DNA of 64,000 nt from Opisthorchis felineus (GCA_004794785.1 SJOL01006423.1:471342-535341); one strand, 5' to 3'; counted from the stretch's first letter, positions 35,001 to 46,420 are shown. Notes: generated from the letters alone by a model not told the origin. A program made the numbers and translations.

Positions 35001-37775
35001 GTTCGAACCACGGATCTTCTGGTCAGTAAATTTGCGCTCTAACCACTGAGCCATCCCGTATTCAGCCCTCTTCAAAGGAGACGGGGAATCCCTCATTACT
35101 TATTCGATAAAACGTATGCCTTATGGAATGAAGACAAACTGCCTGCAGACTTACGCAATGCTTCGGAGGCACCTATGGTCAAAAAGAGCCTTCAAAGGTC
35201 TTTCGCACGCAGTGGCAATGTCTCTGATACAAAAAGTGGAACAGATGGGGCCGCGGCATTGTACGGTCAAGCTGATGTCATGTCGGTGCCACAAATGCTG
35301 GAGGTTAGCAAACGCTGACCTGGCTCTCCCAATTCTGGAAGTGATTTTGTCTTTCGTCGGACCGCCAGGACTTATGCAGTTTCCCAGATAAACGAACTCA
35401 TAAACTACATCGATTGGTTCACTCGCAGCGACGCTTTACACTTCACAGGTGCGAAGCACATACCGAACTGTGTGGCAGAATTACTTAGGTTACATTTTAG
35501 AGGTAGGCAGAGAAGATCCGAACGGTATATCGATTAGAAGGTCGAAGAGAAAGGACAACATAGGACACAATAGCCTGACACCACTGGATGTGATAAACTC
35601 AGAAGAGGATCTGCCGTAGACACGTACGCGTCCACAAGAGGAGGCCAGGAGGAGGAGCCTATCTAAGAGACAAGAATTTAGAAGGGACACCCCTCACCAC
35701 CAGACACTACCACAGTTTCTGACAACCAACGAAGTGAAAAAAACAGATTTGAGATGGAGAAATACGACCATTGTTGACCGTTGGAAACAGTGGAGCAGTT
35801 CCAACACTTGCCAGAGGGTGAAGATATTATCGATGCAACCCCGGCCGGGGCGAAACCCAGTTTGCTTCTCACGGATCTGATTCTCCAGAGGACGCATCAA
35901 TCCGCGCAGGATGATGCCAGAGAACACATTGGAAGCCATATTCACTAGGCTGATGCCCCCCTTTGGGGCATCCTTTCGAAATAAAATTAGACAAGTGGTG
36001 TAGTTAAAAAACTTATTTGAAAATTAAGGCGGCGTCAACCGAACGTCTTGCTTATAATGTTCTTCAACTGGATGTGCTGCACAAAAGTGGCCGCATGTGA
36101 CAGTTGAAACGATGAGAAAAATATCGAAGTATTTTTCTTAACATGACATTACTTTTATGCGGCAGATTCGGTTGAGGTGTAAGTCTTCAACTGCTTGCAA
36201 ATCGGTGCCTAACGCCACATTGATTTAATCTGGTGATTAAGTAGGTGAACAATTTGGATGAAAATTGAGCGGAGATATGTTTACCGGATGATGCAAAAAG
36301 GATGATACCCATAGTGGGATGTCCGAGAGTTTCCATCACCCTCATAATATTATCATGTGAAGAGAAGACAGCTAATGATTTAAATCTAACCGAGGAATGG
36401 ACGAGAAAAATAGTCTGTGTCGCACCTAGGTGGAGTGGCGAGTTTTCACTTGCTTACGCCACTTCTTCATACGCATACATGTAGGTGTATGAAGATTTTC
36501 TTTCTTTTCCCTTAAGGTAAATTACAGCAGAGTCCCCAAATAAGCACTGTTCACTTCTACCTCATGCACAATTGGGGCGCACTGAATGCTTAGTGAATCA
36601 CAGAAGTATAACGGTAGACAAATCGGTTCCGAAACGAGTGTGAAGGACTGAGATAGTTTAGGAGGGATGTAAGATATTAATCTTACTCAAAATTTACGCA
36701 TTGCAAGACTGGTAAATATGTTTTAGTCTGCTAGAATGTCCGGCATAGGCAACCTTTGAAAGTCGGAGACAAAATAATTATGTGGAAGTTAAGTAAACTC
36801 ATAAATGATTGTGAGACGATGGAGGAATTCAAAATACTGATTGCACTATGCCATCAACATATCACTATTAGTGGGCAGTCTTCAACGTAATCTGCCGTAC
36901 AGTCGGTCCACCTGTAAGTGCTGATCAAGCCATCAAGTTCGATGACAAGTGCGAGGTAATTTCCAAAATTGGTAGCCAGACTAGATTTTCGCTTCGAAGA
37001 GTTCTTAGTAAACAACAGTGAAGCGTATCTTAAAAGATTAGACGATGAGGTTAGAGCGCATCAACACTTTCACCTGACATGCACAAACTAAAGATAATTT
37101 TCTTGCTCCAGCAAAGTCAGAGGACAAGTCCGGAGTGCCGGCTCGCCCGGTTATACCACAAGCAGACAATAAAGGACAGATCATTGTCAAGCTGTGTACC
37201 AACTGAACCAGAAGGACGAACGTCTGGACAGGTCACTCGTAGAAACAGATGCGTTTCTAACATTGCAAGAAACTGTTACTTTTCTCGGGAGCCCACTTCG
37301 AAGCGACTTTCTACACCGTGGACTTCTGAATAGAAACCAATTCGGAGAATAAAGAGACCGCAGGATACCACAAGAATCACACAAATAAAACAAAATACAC
37401 TTACTTGAAATGGTCTTGGATGGTCACATTGAAGTCAAACGAATCGGAGCGTTCCGCAAAACCAAGCCCCGTGTACATGGTCCGACCGTCGTCGGCCATA
37501 AGACGGATTACAAAATACCGACTCGAGTCCATCACAGACTCGACTGCGATCCCTGGAAACGCGTCCACGGGACATTTGGCATACAATTCCCCCGAGTTAC
37601 GGTCCTCCAATTTTAAAGTCAAATCTTTGCCCTTGGCAACAATTCGCAAACGTCCGGTCCAGAACGGAGCGTCCAACCCCCAGTCTGCAGCCCGGTAACC
37701 TCGATTGGATTGTCGTGGCGGAATTTGGTAAATATATACTTCGTTTTTCACCAAGAGAACATTCTCATAATCCAT
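32069..37775 (-). CDS. NECAP: NECAP-like adaptin ear-binding coat-associated protein, partial
   Basis: NECAP proteins bind AP-2 and act in clathrin-coated vesicle formation. Exon A (37775-37405) encodes the PHear domain with [33 protein letters not shown] and [12 protein letters not shown]. Exon B (32426-32069) resumes WVQQEKEV, then [13 protein letters not shown] and a PPPPAP linker. The split Lys codon (AA|G) joins exactly across a GT-AG intron of 4,978 nt, giving 243 codons. Exon B ends in phase 0 before a strong donor (GTAAGTG), so a further exon carrying the C-terminal WxxF-type AP-2 motif is expected to the left, but I did not find it. Exon A is open in frame for 20 nt above its ATG to a TTTTCAG acceptor at 37796-37798, so the true start may be in an upstream exon. 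The intron holds SINEs and RTE fragments. Confidence 0.93.
32703..32880 (-). mobile_element. tRNA-derived SINE, copy 6, diverged
   Basis: The A box (TAGCTCATTGGTT) and B box (GATTCGACTCC) are recognisable but mutated, and the body lacks part of the AGGTTGCCCAAGCC block. It lies in the NECAP intron in the same orientation as the gene, next to the 5' UTR of an RTE copy. Confidence 0.8.
32890..35100 (+). mobile_element. RTE-like LINE: 5' UTR repeats, endonuclease and linker
   Basis: It starts with a 5' UTR shared with the copy at 41750-42170, including diverged 66-70 nt tandem units (about 33005-33245, each with AGACT...GAGTC). The endonuclease follows: TFNVRTL-like text near 33466 and [14 protein letters not shown] near 33810. 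Next is the region between EN and RT ([14 protein letters not shown], 34450-34480), then the start of RT (KAPRP near 34845). Frames are broken. A SINE interrupts it at 34871-35055, after which [13 protein letters not shown] text continues to about 35095, where orientation flips. Confidence 0.75.
34871..35055 (-). mobile_element. tRNA-derived SINE, copy 7, nested in RTE
   Basis: This is a well preserved copy with A box (TGGCTCAGTGGTTAGAG), B box GGTTCGAACCC and an A/T tail adjoining the 3' end GTTACAACTGAACGATTTAT. It is flanked by CCGTA at 34866-34870 and 35056-35060. The RTE reading on the two sides is continuous when the SINE is removed. Confidence 0.92.
35150..35975 (-). mobile_element. 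RTE-like LINE, RT fragment
   Basis: Read on the minus strand from 35975: [20 protein letters not shown], then [32 protein letters not shown] (for FLDLKAAFDS), [17 protein letters not shown] (for VRQGCPLSPFLFNFVID), and after a deletion [13 protein letters not shown] and ANLQHLWHR down to about 35280. The YADD region is missing. Confidence 0.8.
35976..37404. other. NECAP intron, no repeat recognised
   Basis: Apart from the intron donor at its right end this stretch shows no coding motif and no member of the repeat families seen elsewhere. Confidence 0.4.
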
Positions 37776-38158
37776 TATTAAATCACCGTCACCAGCTGAA
37801 AAGAATGATACTTATAAGAATAATAATAAAAGACAGCGTCACCACCAGCCAGTTGTGAATAAAGTCACAGAACCAGATATCCGAGAGGTCGGGTCGTCCT
37901 TAGACAGAAAACAAACAAGTATATGATAATCAGGTTGATGGGAGTACTGGACGCTGTATAACAAAAAGTACTTTCGGGACTCGAAGCTTGAATGTTCGTA
38001 AGGGTCTCCAGACTAATACATGAAAACCTCTGCAGCATTGGTGTGGTATCTTTGGCATCCGTGGCGTTCCGTTACGAGGAACTTGTTCGTCGAATACCGA
38101 GAAAACTTTCTAAGAATATTAAGTAAGGTTTCGCCTCCAGAGACGAAACGCAGATTTC

Positions 38159-38368
38159 GATGCACTCTCGCAAAAAAATCGTTCAGCTATAACACCCTTT
38201 CGGTGCCTAACTGCCATGCCACCAGAAGGAAGCATGAGGGCTGGGACACTGCCAGGTTGCCCAAGCCTAGACAGGGGAAGTCGAGAGGCAGAGATCGGGT
38301 TCGAAACACGGACTTTCCGGTCAGCAAAGCCGCGCTATTACCACTGAGCCATCTCGCCCTGATGCACT
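38159..38368 (-). mobile_element. tRNA-derived SINE, copy 8, with 8-bp target duplication
   Basis: The SINE occupies 38167-38360 on the minus strand between direct repeats GATGCACT at 38159-38166 and 38361-38368. A box (TGGCTCAGTGGTAATAG), a near-consensus B box (GTTTCGAACCC) and the poly-T-like tail (GCTGAACGATTTTTTT) are present. Of the copies seen, this has the clearest duplication. It lies upstream of NECAP exon A. Confidence 0.93.
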
Positions 38369-39165
38369 ATGGTGGTAGCATTTTAGTCAAGGTGGTCTTT
38401 CTTGAATTCAATGCTGCGTTCGCTTCTCAACAATGCCCTAATTTCATTTTTTAAGACCTTGCGATGCATCAGACGCTGTTGTTTTGACTCATGCATGACT
38501 ACCGACTTTTCGTTGGGCATTTCGTCCATTCAAGCTGTCACTAGCCAGTTACAATATAATGGTGACATCAATCGACCAAAGTCCTTGCGTATCTGAGAAA
38601 GTCAAGAATATTACGAGGGGGTTCCCGAAGAACGAGATCGCCTTTTTTGATCACCGAGTTAGCTAAGGCGGGACCCACCGTATACTAAGCGAATATTAGA
38701 TTCCAAACTTATGAATTATCTCAGAACATCCGACGAGTCGCCCTGAAAGATCATTCACCACTTTGAGGAGGTGGCAACCCGACTAACTTCGCGATTGTTG
38801 GTCTCTATTCAACTTCCTTGAGTAATGTCCACCTGCTTAACACCGTTTCTGTGCTTTCCGCAAAGATGTACTGAATCTCCGAACGTACTGTAAAGTGCCC
38901 AGGGTAAACGCATGTTTCCAGTACGAAAAAGTGCCAACTTCAGCTTCTTACGACAGCCAATGGTAGTGTGGTAAATCTGGGTGTACATTTTGGTGAGGGT
39001 TCGAGGTTTCAGGTGATTACATGTTGACCGAAATGTTCGCTAATGGACAAAAATTAACAATCACATGCGGAGCCGTATCGATGCACATCAATATCATTAT
39101 CCTCAGCTGTAAAAATCGCGTATTCGACGTAGTGATTGTAACTGCCACAGTTCCGTTCGCCGGTG
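38369..39165. other. Non-coding DNA without recognised features
   Basis: No conserved coding sequence or family repeat was recognised. Confidence 0.4.
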
Positions 39166-39169
39166 ATTT

Positions 39170-40060
39170 GGGGTGAGGTATGTAGCTGCGCGTTGGAGGC
39201 GGGAGTTGATGAATTGATGCGTAAATACAGCATTGTCTGTGGACTGTCAAGTGGGTGGATTGGGAAGGGAGCTATGCATTGAAGACAATAGCTTGGATGC
39301 ACCAGCGCCATTGAGGGCGCAACTGGGCCATGTCTGACAATGTCTCTAACCATCGATGTGGCCCGTCTCGGGGTCCCCATCCAGGAAGACGGTAATGACC
39401 AGCGTAGCTGAGTTTGCTGGTAATGGCATTCACACTTCGCTGCCAAGTCATTATTTGACCTCCCCTGGCTCGTTTCCACCCTTCGCATGGTTATGCTAAA
39501 AGAACCCTTCAAGGAAGTCAGTCGACTGTCATAGGGAACACGTGACCAAGCCAGTGCAACGAATGCAGTGTGACCAGTTCATCTGTCCTGGGTGAGTTAT
39601 TTCTTCCAAATACCATGCGACGTACTTCAGCATTGTTGATCCGGTGTTCCCACCAGACTCAGGCAATGCTCCGAAGACATCGATGGTCATACACTGAAAG
39701 TATTTTGACGTCCTCGGCGCGCAACGGCCAGGTTTCTGATCCGTATAGTAGTATGGAGCGCACCGCAGCAGTGTAAACTCGACCCTTGAAGGATAACCTG
39801 ATGTCACGCCTACGCCACAGATGACGCAGTTTCACAAAAGTTGCTCTGGCCTACCAATCCGGATGGAAATATCAGCCTTCAGGAGATCACCGGGACTGAT
39901 CCCCCGGTAGACAAACTTGTCTACTACTTCAAGCGGCTCATCTGCAAGCATGAGGCTAGAGTTCGAGCCTACCCAGTCTTGCAGTAGCACTTTACACTTT
40001 TCAAGTGTGAAGCGCATGCCAAACCGTGAGGCAGAATTATTTAGATTATTTCATACTTCG
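39170..40060 (-). mobile_element. RTE-like LINE, 3' part
   Basis: Minus-strand order from 40060: MRFTLEKCKVLLQDWVGS (about 40017-39960), VDKFVYRG, the thumb with LRHLWR-like text near 39820, YGSETWPL-type text near 39745, WWEHRINN-type text near 39650, LGHV-type text near 39540, then WQRSV and LPGWGPR near 39440-39380, and the 3' UTR to 39170. It forms an inverted repeat with 41044-41165. Confidence 0.8.
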
Positions 40061-41165
40061 CTGCCAAGTCATTGTTTGATATCCAATGACACGTTTCGAC
40101 CCTTCAAGGGGTTGTGCGAAAAGAGCCCTTCGAGGAAGGCAGCCCATTAATTTACTAGCAAAAACATCGACTGCAAAGATGGACCGAACACTTCGGAGAA
40201 CTGTTTAGCTGGCCTCCTGTAACACAGCCTGTGGAGAGAGTGCAGGGGGCCGAATGGAATGTAAACCCTAATCGTCCGTCGGAAGAAGGAACAAAGTATG
40301 AAATATCCGTACTGAAACGTGAGAAGGCACCAGGTGCGGACGGTTTATATCCAGTCCTCTTCAAAAAAGATGGAGGATCTCTGGTGGCCCATCTAAAAAA
40401 GCTTATAAACGCGATATGCACAGAAGAGAAAGTGCCTGCAGAATGGGGCATGTCGACAGTTATCCCTATCTTCAAAAAGGGTGTGCAGACACTGTGCGGC
40501 ACTGTGTGGCATCAGTCTGGTAGCTGTTTGCTCTGATCTTATACTTCGAAGGTTGACTGAACACATGGAGAGACAGATCCGTGAAAAATAAGCTGGGTTC
40601 CGTCCTGCAAGAGGATGCATCGATCACATTTTCACCCTTTGACAGATTCTGGAAGTGACACTGCTCCCAGCAACCACCAATGGTTGTGTTCCTTGACTTG
40701 GAAGCTGCCTTTGTCTCTGTGGAACGTCAGGTAGTATGGCAGTGTCTATGGGGCAAAGTTGTCCTCTATTAGTATTTGACTCTCCTTAAGACGCCGTACG
40801 CCAACTCTGGCGGACGTATGAAGGCCTCGCTTGAATGCACCACACCACGTGGTGTCAGGCAAGGCTGTCCTCTTCCACCTTTCCTCTTCAACTTCGTCGC
40901 TGATTCGATTATGGAAGATTCACTATAAGCCTCTAATGCCTGTGGGGTCGAAGAGCTCCCTGGGCGTCCGCTCACAGATATCAAGAACGCAGAAGACATA
41001 GCTCTCCCTGGATCTGATACCGTGGCAATGCAAACAATATTAAATAATCTAAATAATTCGGCCTCACGGTTTGGCATGCACTTAACACCTGCAAAGTGTA
41101 AAGTGCTTCTGCACTGGGTAGGCTCGAATCCTAACCTCAGGCTTGCGGATGAGCCGACTGAGGTA
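39917..41165. repeat. Inverted repeat made by two RTE fragments
   Basis: The segment 39920-40055 and the segment 41044-41165 are reverse complements over roughly 130 nt at about 80-85% identity, with about 1 kb between them. Both derive from the region just after the YADD box of the same RTE family. Confidence 0.75.
40150..41165 (+). mobile_element. RTE-like LINE, RT region, inactive
   Basis: The frame 40231-40500 is well kept: EISVLKREKAPGADGLYPVL, then FKKDGGSLVAHL and STVIPIFKKGVQ. Later, broken, come AGFRPARGCID (near 40590), the palm near 40680, a VRQGCPLP-like block near 40855-40875, NAEDIALPGSD (40988-41020) in place of the catalytic YADD, and AKCKVLL near 41093. The altered catalytic box and several stops show it is dead. 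Confidence 0.8.
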
Positions 41166-41169
41166 GTAG

Positions 41170-41480
41170 ATGAGGCCAGATGAATCTTGATAAATCCCGG
41201 GTTAATCTCCGCTCAGCGTCAGAACTGAAGTCCGTTGGGGCATATGCCAACATTTCAAACGGGCACTGTTTCTTGTGTCGAGTGGCATTGAGCTCGATTG
41301 AGCTGGATAACCAAAAGGCGCAAAGATGACTGCTCAATGGAATCTAATCCAACAAAGCATGTTCAGCTCTGGGGCTGAGTGCAACTCCCACGCCAAATAT
41401 TCCACGAGTCATTACCTCCGGATCACCGGACACACGGAGAGTGGAATGTGTTCGACGTTTTCACGGATTCCAGACCCAAA
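41170..41480 (-). mobile_element. RTE-like endonuclease fragment
   Basis: Minus-strand translation: [18 protein letters not shown], then AYAPTDFSSDAERRLTRDLS (about 41310-41180). This is close to the same region of the copy at 33740-33860 on the opposite strand. It ends where the 5' UTR of the next RTE copy starts. Confidence 0.75.
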
Positions 41481-41484
41481 GCTG

Positions 41485-44400
41485 TCACCCTGTCGTGGTG
41501 GTCTGGCTTCTTGATCTTGAGGGCTATACTAGGTGGAACTCAGCTGCCAAAGGTTCAACCATACCAGGAAGGCCAACAGGGAGCAGCCCGACAAAGAACA
41601 GCGAGTCCCCGTACTGCGAGTAGTCGAGGCGGTCTGGAGGTAAAGTCGTGCTGTCCTCTGCGACAGGAGTGTGAAGGCAGTAAGGTGTTTCCCCCAGGCG
41701 ACCAGCATGTCCATATTTACGGACGCAGCGATGTTGCCTTTTCCCGGGGAAGGACCGGTTAGAAGAGGTCGGCCCTAAAAGCCGCACACTCTGATCGCCC
41801 AACGGTTGACCAGGACTGCCGGCGCATTATTCAATATGGTTGAAATACTTTTAAAACCAGAGTCCGGTGCTGCTCAACAGGCACCTGCTGTGAGCAGCTG
41901 CACTAGGAGTGAGACAGTAATGCCTTACTCCCTGCGCCCTCAGGCCAGGCCGGCCCCCTACAGCCAAGTGGGTCAGACTGTTGAGTCATTGGCTCCGGGA
42001 AGGGTCCCCCAAGAAAACCCTAACAACCGCTGTCTCGCGGTATAGACTTTTGAGTCAGAGGCTAGGGGCAGGGTCCCCGAACAAAACCCTACATCCTCCC
42101 ACTGCCTTGTGGGTCAGACTTTTGGGTCAAAGGCTCAAGGTGGGGTACCTCAACTAAACCCCCTTCTTCGGCCTGGGCAACCGGGAAGTACCATTTGCCC
42201 TTGCAGCTCTTCGCTCACCGGCCTTCTCCCATACTCCCTCCCCACCCATCGTACAATGTAGTGCCGACTCACCTGCCAATCCCTTAGCCACTGTTCTGTG
42301 TCTCAACCGTCGCCCAGAAAAATAAACCAAAATAATCACCTAATAACCTCAAAAGATCTGATCCACGTTGCAGCCTTCAATGTCCGTACTCTATGTCAAG
42401 TTGGGCAACGGGCATCCCTTGCTGGAACCTTGCTTTCCCTCTCTATTGATGTACGATGTGTCTCCGAAACACGCACACAAGACCCTACCGCGGTCGTGCT
42501 CCTCAAGCCGCTTAGGATGGGCCCAGATGTTTCACATTTCAGTCTTCTGGTATCCGGTGATCCTGACACAAAGGCTCATGGTATCTACGGTCTAGGAGTT
42601 GCACTCAGCCCCAAGGCTGAAAGCGCCTTACTGGACTGGATCCCAGTAAACAGTCGCTTTTGTGCTGTGTGGTTGTCTTGCCTAATTGAGATTAGCGCAG
42701 GTCGATGCGGTAAACAGTGTTCGTTTGTCGTATCAGCATACGCCCCAACAGATAGCAGTTATGAGACTGAGAAGGACGAGTTTTATCAAGATCTGTCACG
42801 ACTGCTTCGGTAGGCGAGGAGGACGGATATAGTAATCCTGGTGGGTGATATGAATTCCCTAGTTGGACGATCAACTCCGGAAGAAGCACATTTAGGTGGT
42901 AGGTTTGGAGTCGATGCTGAGAGTACGGATAATGGGGAGCGGCTTCTCCCGTAGTGTGCAGATCATCTGTTCCTGGCCAGTACGAACTTCCAACACAAAC
43001 GCTCACGCCGAGTTACTTGGAGGCCACCTACTACAAGACAGTCGTGGACTCAATTGGACCATATGGCTATCAGTTACCGATGGAAAGTCTCAGTTAAGGA
43101 TTTTCGTTCCTTCTGGGGTACGCAACTTGACTCTGATCACGCCATCGTGCGGGCCCGCTTAGCACTTCGCTTTCCGCCAGCACTACGCGTGCCGAAAGAG
43201 AGCAGCTCCGTTCATCAATTTCGACAAGTTTCAGTAGCTGAAGAGTATCGAGCTGATCTGGCTAGAAAGCTACTGGAACCGCACAGTCATGTGGACGACG
43301 AAGATTGCTTGGAGGTTGAATGGAGGCGAGTTAAAGAAGCAATGCTCTCAGCTTTCAGAAGTGTTTGTCCAACCCATCTGACTCGACTAAATGAACACTG
43401 GATATCTTTCAGAGCAGCACATCTTATTGCTGACAGAAAGGCCATACTAGCAACTAGCGACTGTGATGGCGCACGCAGATCCCTCAAACACCGGATAATC
43501 AGGAGCTTGAAGAACTACAGAGAACGCTGGTGGACTTCGAAGGCCCAGGAGATTGAGAAGGCCTTTGCTGCAGGCAACAGCCGCGCACTGTTTCAACTGA
43601 TTCGATCAACGGGTCAAAAGAAGGCAGGTGTCAGTGAGACAATATGCGAAAAACACGGAACAGTAATTTACTGTCTCAATCGCCTTCCTGAGCGGTGGGC
43701 CGAGCACTTCAAAGAACAGTTCAGCTCGTCTTCTTCAACACAACCGCTGGAAGAACCAAGCTGACCCGAATGGATTATTGACACCAACCCAGCATCAGCA
43801 ACCGAAATCCAGCATGAGATTTCAATCCTGAAGCGTGACAAGGCACCTGGCCCAGATAGTCTAAACCCCGCGCTCCTCAAAGAAGGTGGTGAGGTGACCA
43901 GCCTGACAACCATACTGCAGAAGATTTGGAACGAAATCAGAATACCAGTCGAATGGAGCCGTCATCGACCGTCATCCCAGTTTTCAAAACTGGAGCAAGA
44001 ACGTCACGGGAAAACCATCGTGGTATCAGCCTAGCATCCGTCACATATGAGGTGCTCTCTGGTATTATTTTGCGCAGGTTGATGGATTATCGGGTGTCCG
44101 GAGGCCAGTCATCGCTAATAACCGAACACCACATCAATTGGACGGATGCGCCACGTGCGGGCTACGGACCAAACGAAGGCATGCCATGATTGGTCAGAAT
44201 TGCAGCCAATCTGGATCGAGCACCTTCAGCTCGACGCTTCTCGTCCCCTTACGGAGATTCTAGCACGACCTTGCGGAACATTTTGTGATTACCCTATAAA
44301 TACTGTTGTATTAATCTTCCTTTGTTTCCATAAAGGGCTGTCTGAAGCTACCGTGCCCTTTGATACAGCATAATGGCCGGCGCAGGAAGTCAAGCACCAA

Positions 44401-45735
44401 CACAGAGTTGCACGAACGGTCAGCAAGTCACAACATTGGGAGAGACAGATTCATGAAAATCAAGCTGGGTTCCGCCCTGATCGAGGATGCATCGACATAT
44501 CCTTACCTTCAGGCAAATTCTTGAACAGTGCCACCCCCTCAGATGTCCCACGTTGGTCGTTTTTCTGGATTTGAAAGCTGCTTTTGATTCTGTCGATCGT
44601 CAGCAACTTTGGCAGTGTCTGGCGCTCGAAGGTGTCCCTTTCAAACTTCTGTCCCTTATCAAGGCACTGTATGCAAACTCCTGTGGGTACGTACGAGTAT
44701 ACGGAAAGCCCCCGCCTGTGTTCACCACATCCAATGGTGTAAGACAAGGCTGTCCTCTTTCCCCTTTCCTTTTCAAATTTGTTATTGATACGCTGCTTGC
44801 AATTGCTCCGCCTGCCTCTGAAACGTCGGGAGTCGAAATGCTCCCGAGACGTTCCCTCACAGCTGCAAAGTGTAAAGCGCTGCTACAAGACTGGGTAAGG
44901 TCATACCAAAACCTCATGCTTGCAGGCGAGCCAATCGACGCGGTAGATAAATTTATTTACCTGGGCAGCTGTATAAGTTCCGGTGGACTGGAAACGAGAT
45001 TACTTTTCGAATCGGAAATCTCCGATCCAATCTCCGACAACTATGGCGCAAAGATGACGTCAGTTTGTCTGTCAAGGAAAGCATTTAAACTGCAGTGATG
45101 CGATCCATACTGCTTTATGGATCAGACACGTGGTCCCTACTCGCAGAAGAGATACAGAAAATGTCAGTGTATAACCATCGATGTATCCGAAGCATTGGTC
45201 AGTTCTGGTGGGAACATCGGGTTAGCAATGATGAGGTACGCCATACAGTCCCAGGAAAAAAGAACTCTCCTGCGATAGATGAATTACTCACGCTTCATAG
45301 ATTATGCTGTTTGGAACATGTACTCCGCATGCCAGAATGTTCGTCTGCCTCGCAGAGCTCTTTTCGCCCGTCGCGTTCTGAGTGGAAGTGGCCGAGAGGT
45401 GGACAATGTATGACCTAGCAACGAAGTACGAAATCACTAACCAGTAAACTTAGTCGGGTTGACAACTTCCGTCTCCCTGAATGTGAGCCCCGAAACTCAA
45501 ATCACCAATGGTTAATGACATTGGCAGAAAAAGCCCTATCGCGCAGTCAGTAGCGCTCGTGCATCAAAGCTATTGCCTTCAGTGCGTAGCTACCCAATTT
45601 CCAAACAAACCGAACATGTCACTGCCTCAAAGGCTCAGCGGTATGCCCCGTACTCCCGTATTCCGGTGATCGGAACTTTAGCAGCTGGAAGAAATGTGCC
45701 TATGGTACACGGTTTATAGCTGATAACCTGAACTG
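41485..45735 (+). mobile_element. RTE-like LINE, longest copy, internally deleted
   Basis: This is the most complete RTE of the window. The 5' UTR (41485-42360) contains three tandem units. The endonuclease begins HVAAFNVRTLCQVGQ (42363), with ISAGRCGKQCSF, YAPTDSSYETEKDEF, the GDMNS active-site motif (42846-42860) and SDHAIVRARL (43134-43163). A 236-codon open frame (43054-43764) links EN to RT. RT shows RGISLASVTYEVLSGIILRR, LDLKAAFDSVDRQQLWQCL (44565-44621) and NGVRQGCPLSPFLFKFVID (44731-44787). The YADD catalytic box is absent: the sequence passes from LPRRSLT directly to AAKCKALLQDW (about 44860). The C-terminal part runs to YGSDTWSLLAEE and WWEHRVSNDEV (45115-45240), and the 3' UTR ends at TTTATAGCTGATA. 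It cannot encode active RT. Confidence 0.88.
41967..42170. repeat. Tandem 66-70 nt units in an RTE 5' UTR
   Basis: Three imperfect units follow each other, each with a GTCAGACT(N)TTGAGTC-like core, a GGCT...GGG spacer and CAA(G/C)(A/T)AAACCCT. The same unit type occurs in the RTE 5' UTRs at 33005-33245 (+) and 50440-50640 (-). Confidence 0.8.
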
Positions 45736-45744
45736 CTTGAATTT

Positions 45745-46420
45745 CACGGATTCACGGATACACAGGATCGAGGCGTTTGACCAAACTTCCCAGGTCAGGT
45801 TTGTTCCTGTCGCTCAGCGGCTTCTGTTCACCTAAGAGGCACAAGCAAAAAAGGATGTGGCAGTGCTCTTTAACTTATTGGTGGGGGCTGTAAGGTTGTC
45901 GGCGCAAGGACTCAACTAGAAAGGCGTCTAAAATTGTCTTTGAACTGGGTACTAGATGTAGCGTGAACATCCGTTGGAGGAAGGTTATTCCACACAACAA
46001 CTACCCGAAATGAGAAAAACTGTTGCCCAATAAAGGTGTGTGCTCTGAATTTTAAAATCTTCTTACGGTGTCCCGATTAGGTCAGCGATGAAAACCTGTT
46101 GGCCAAACCTTGTTCAAACAGAGCGTAAGTACGTAATAGGTCCCATCGGAGGAGACGATACTCCAGAGGAAAGGGGTCAAGCACCGCGAGACGCGTTTCA
46201 TAATTCACGGATATAAGGTCGGGAACCATTTATGTAGCAGGTCGTTGGACACGCTCAACCAGGGTTAGGTCTTCCATGTGTCCCAAGTAGACAGCTCGGT
46301 TGGCCGATTCAAGAATCCTTCCGAGGTAAGCTCCATAGAAATCTGGAAGTCCATGCTAGTAATGCGGCAGAAGGTGCGCTGAATCATCCGTAGAACAGCG
46401 AACAGGCGCAATCAAAGCTC
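45745..46420 (-). mobile_element. CR1-like LINE 3' end
   Basis: The minus strand matches the end of the CR1 copy at 700-1315: an AVYLGHMEDLTLVERVQR segment (46310-46250), [18 protein letters not shown], then [11 protein letters not shown] and WNNLPPTDV (about 46000-45965). The element terminates in GTATCCGTGAATCCGTG. It separates the RTE 3' end on its left from the gypsy element on its right. Confidence 0.85.
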
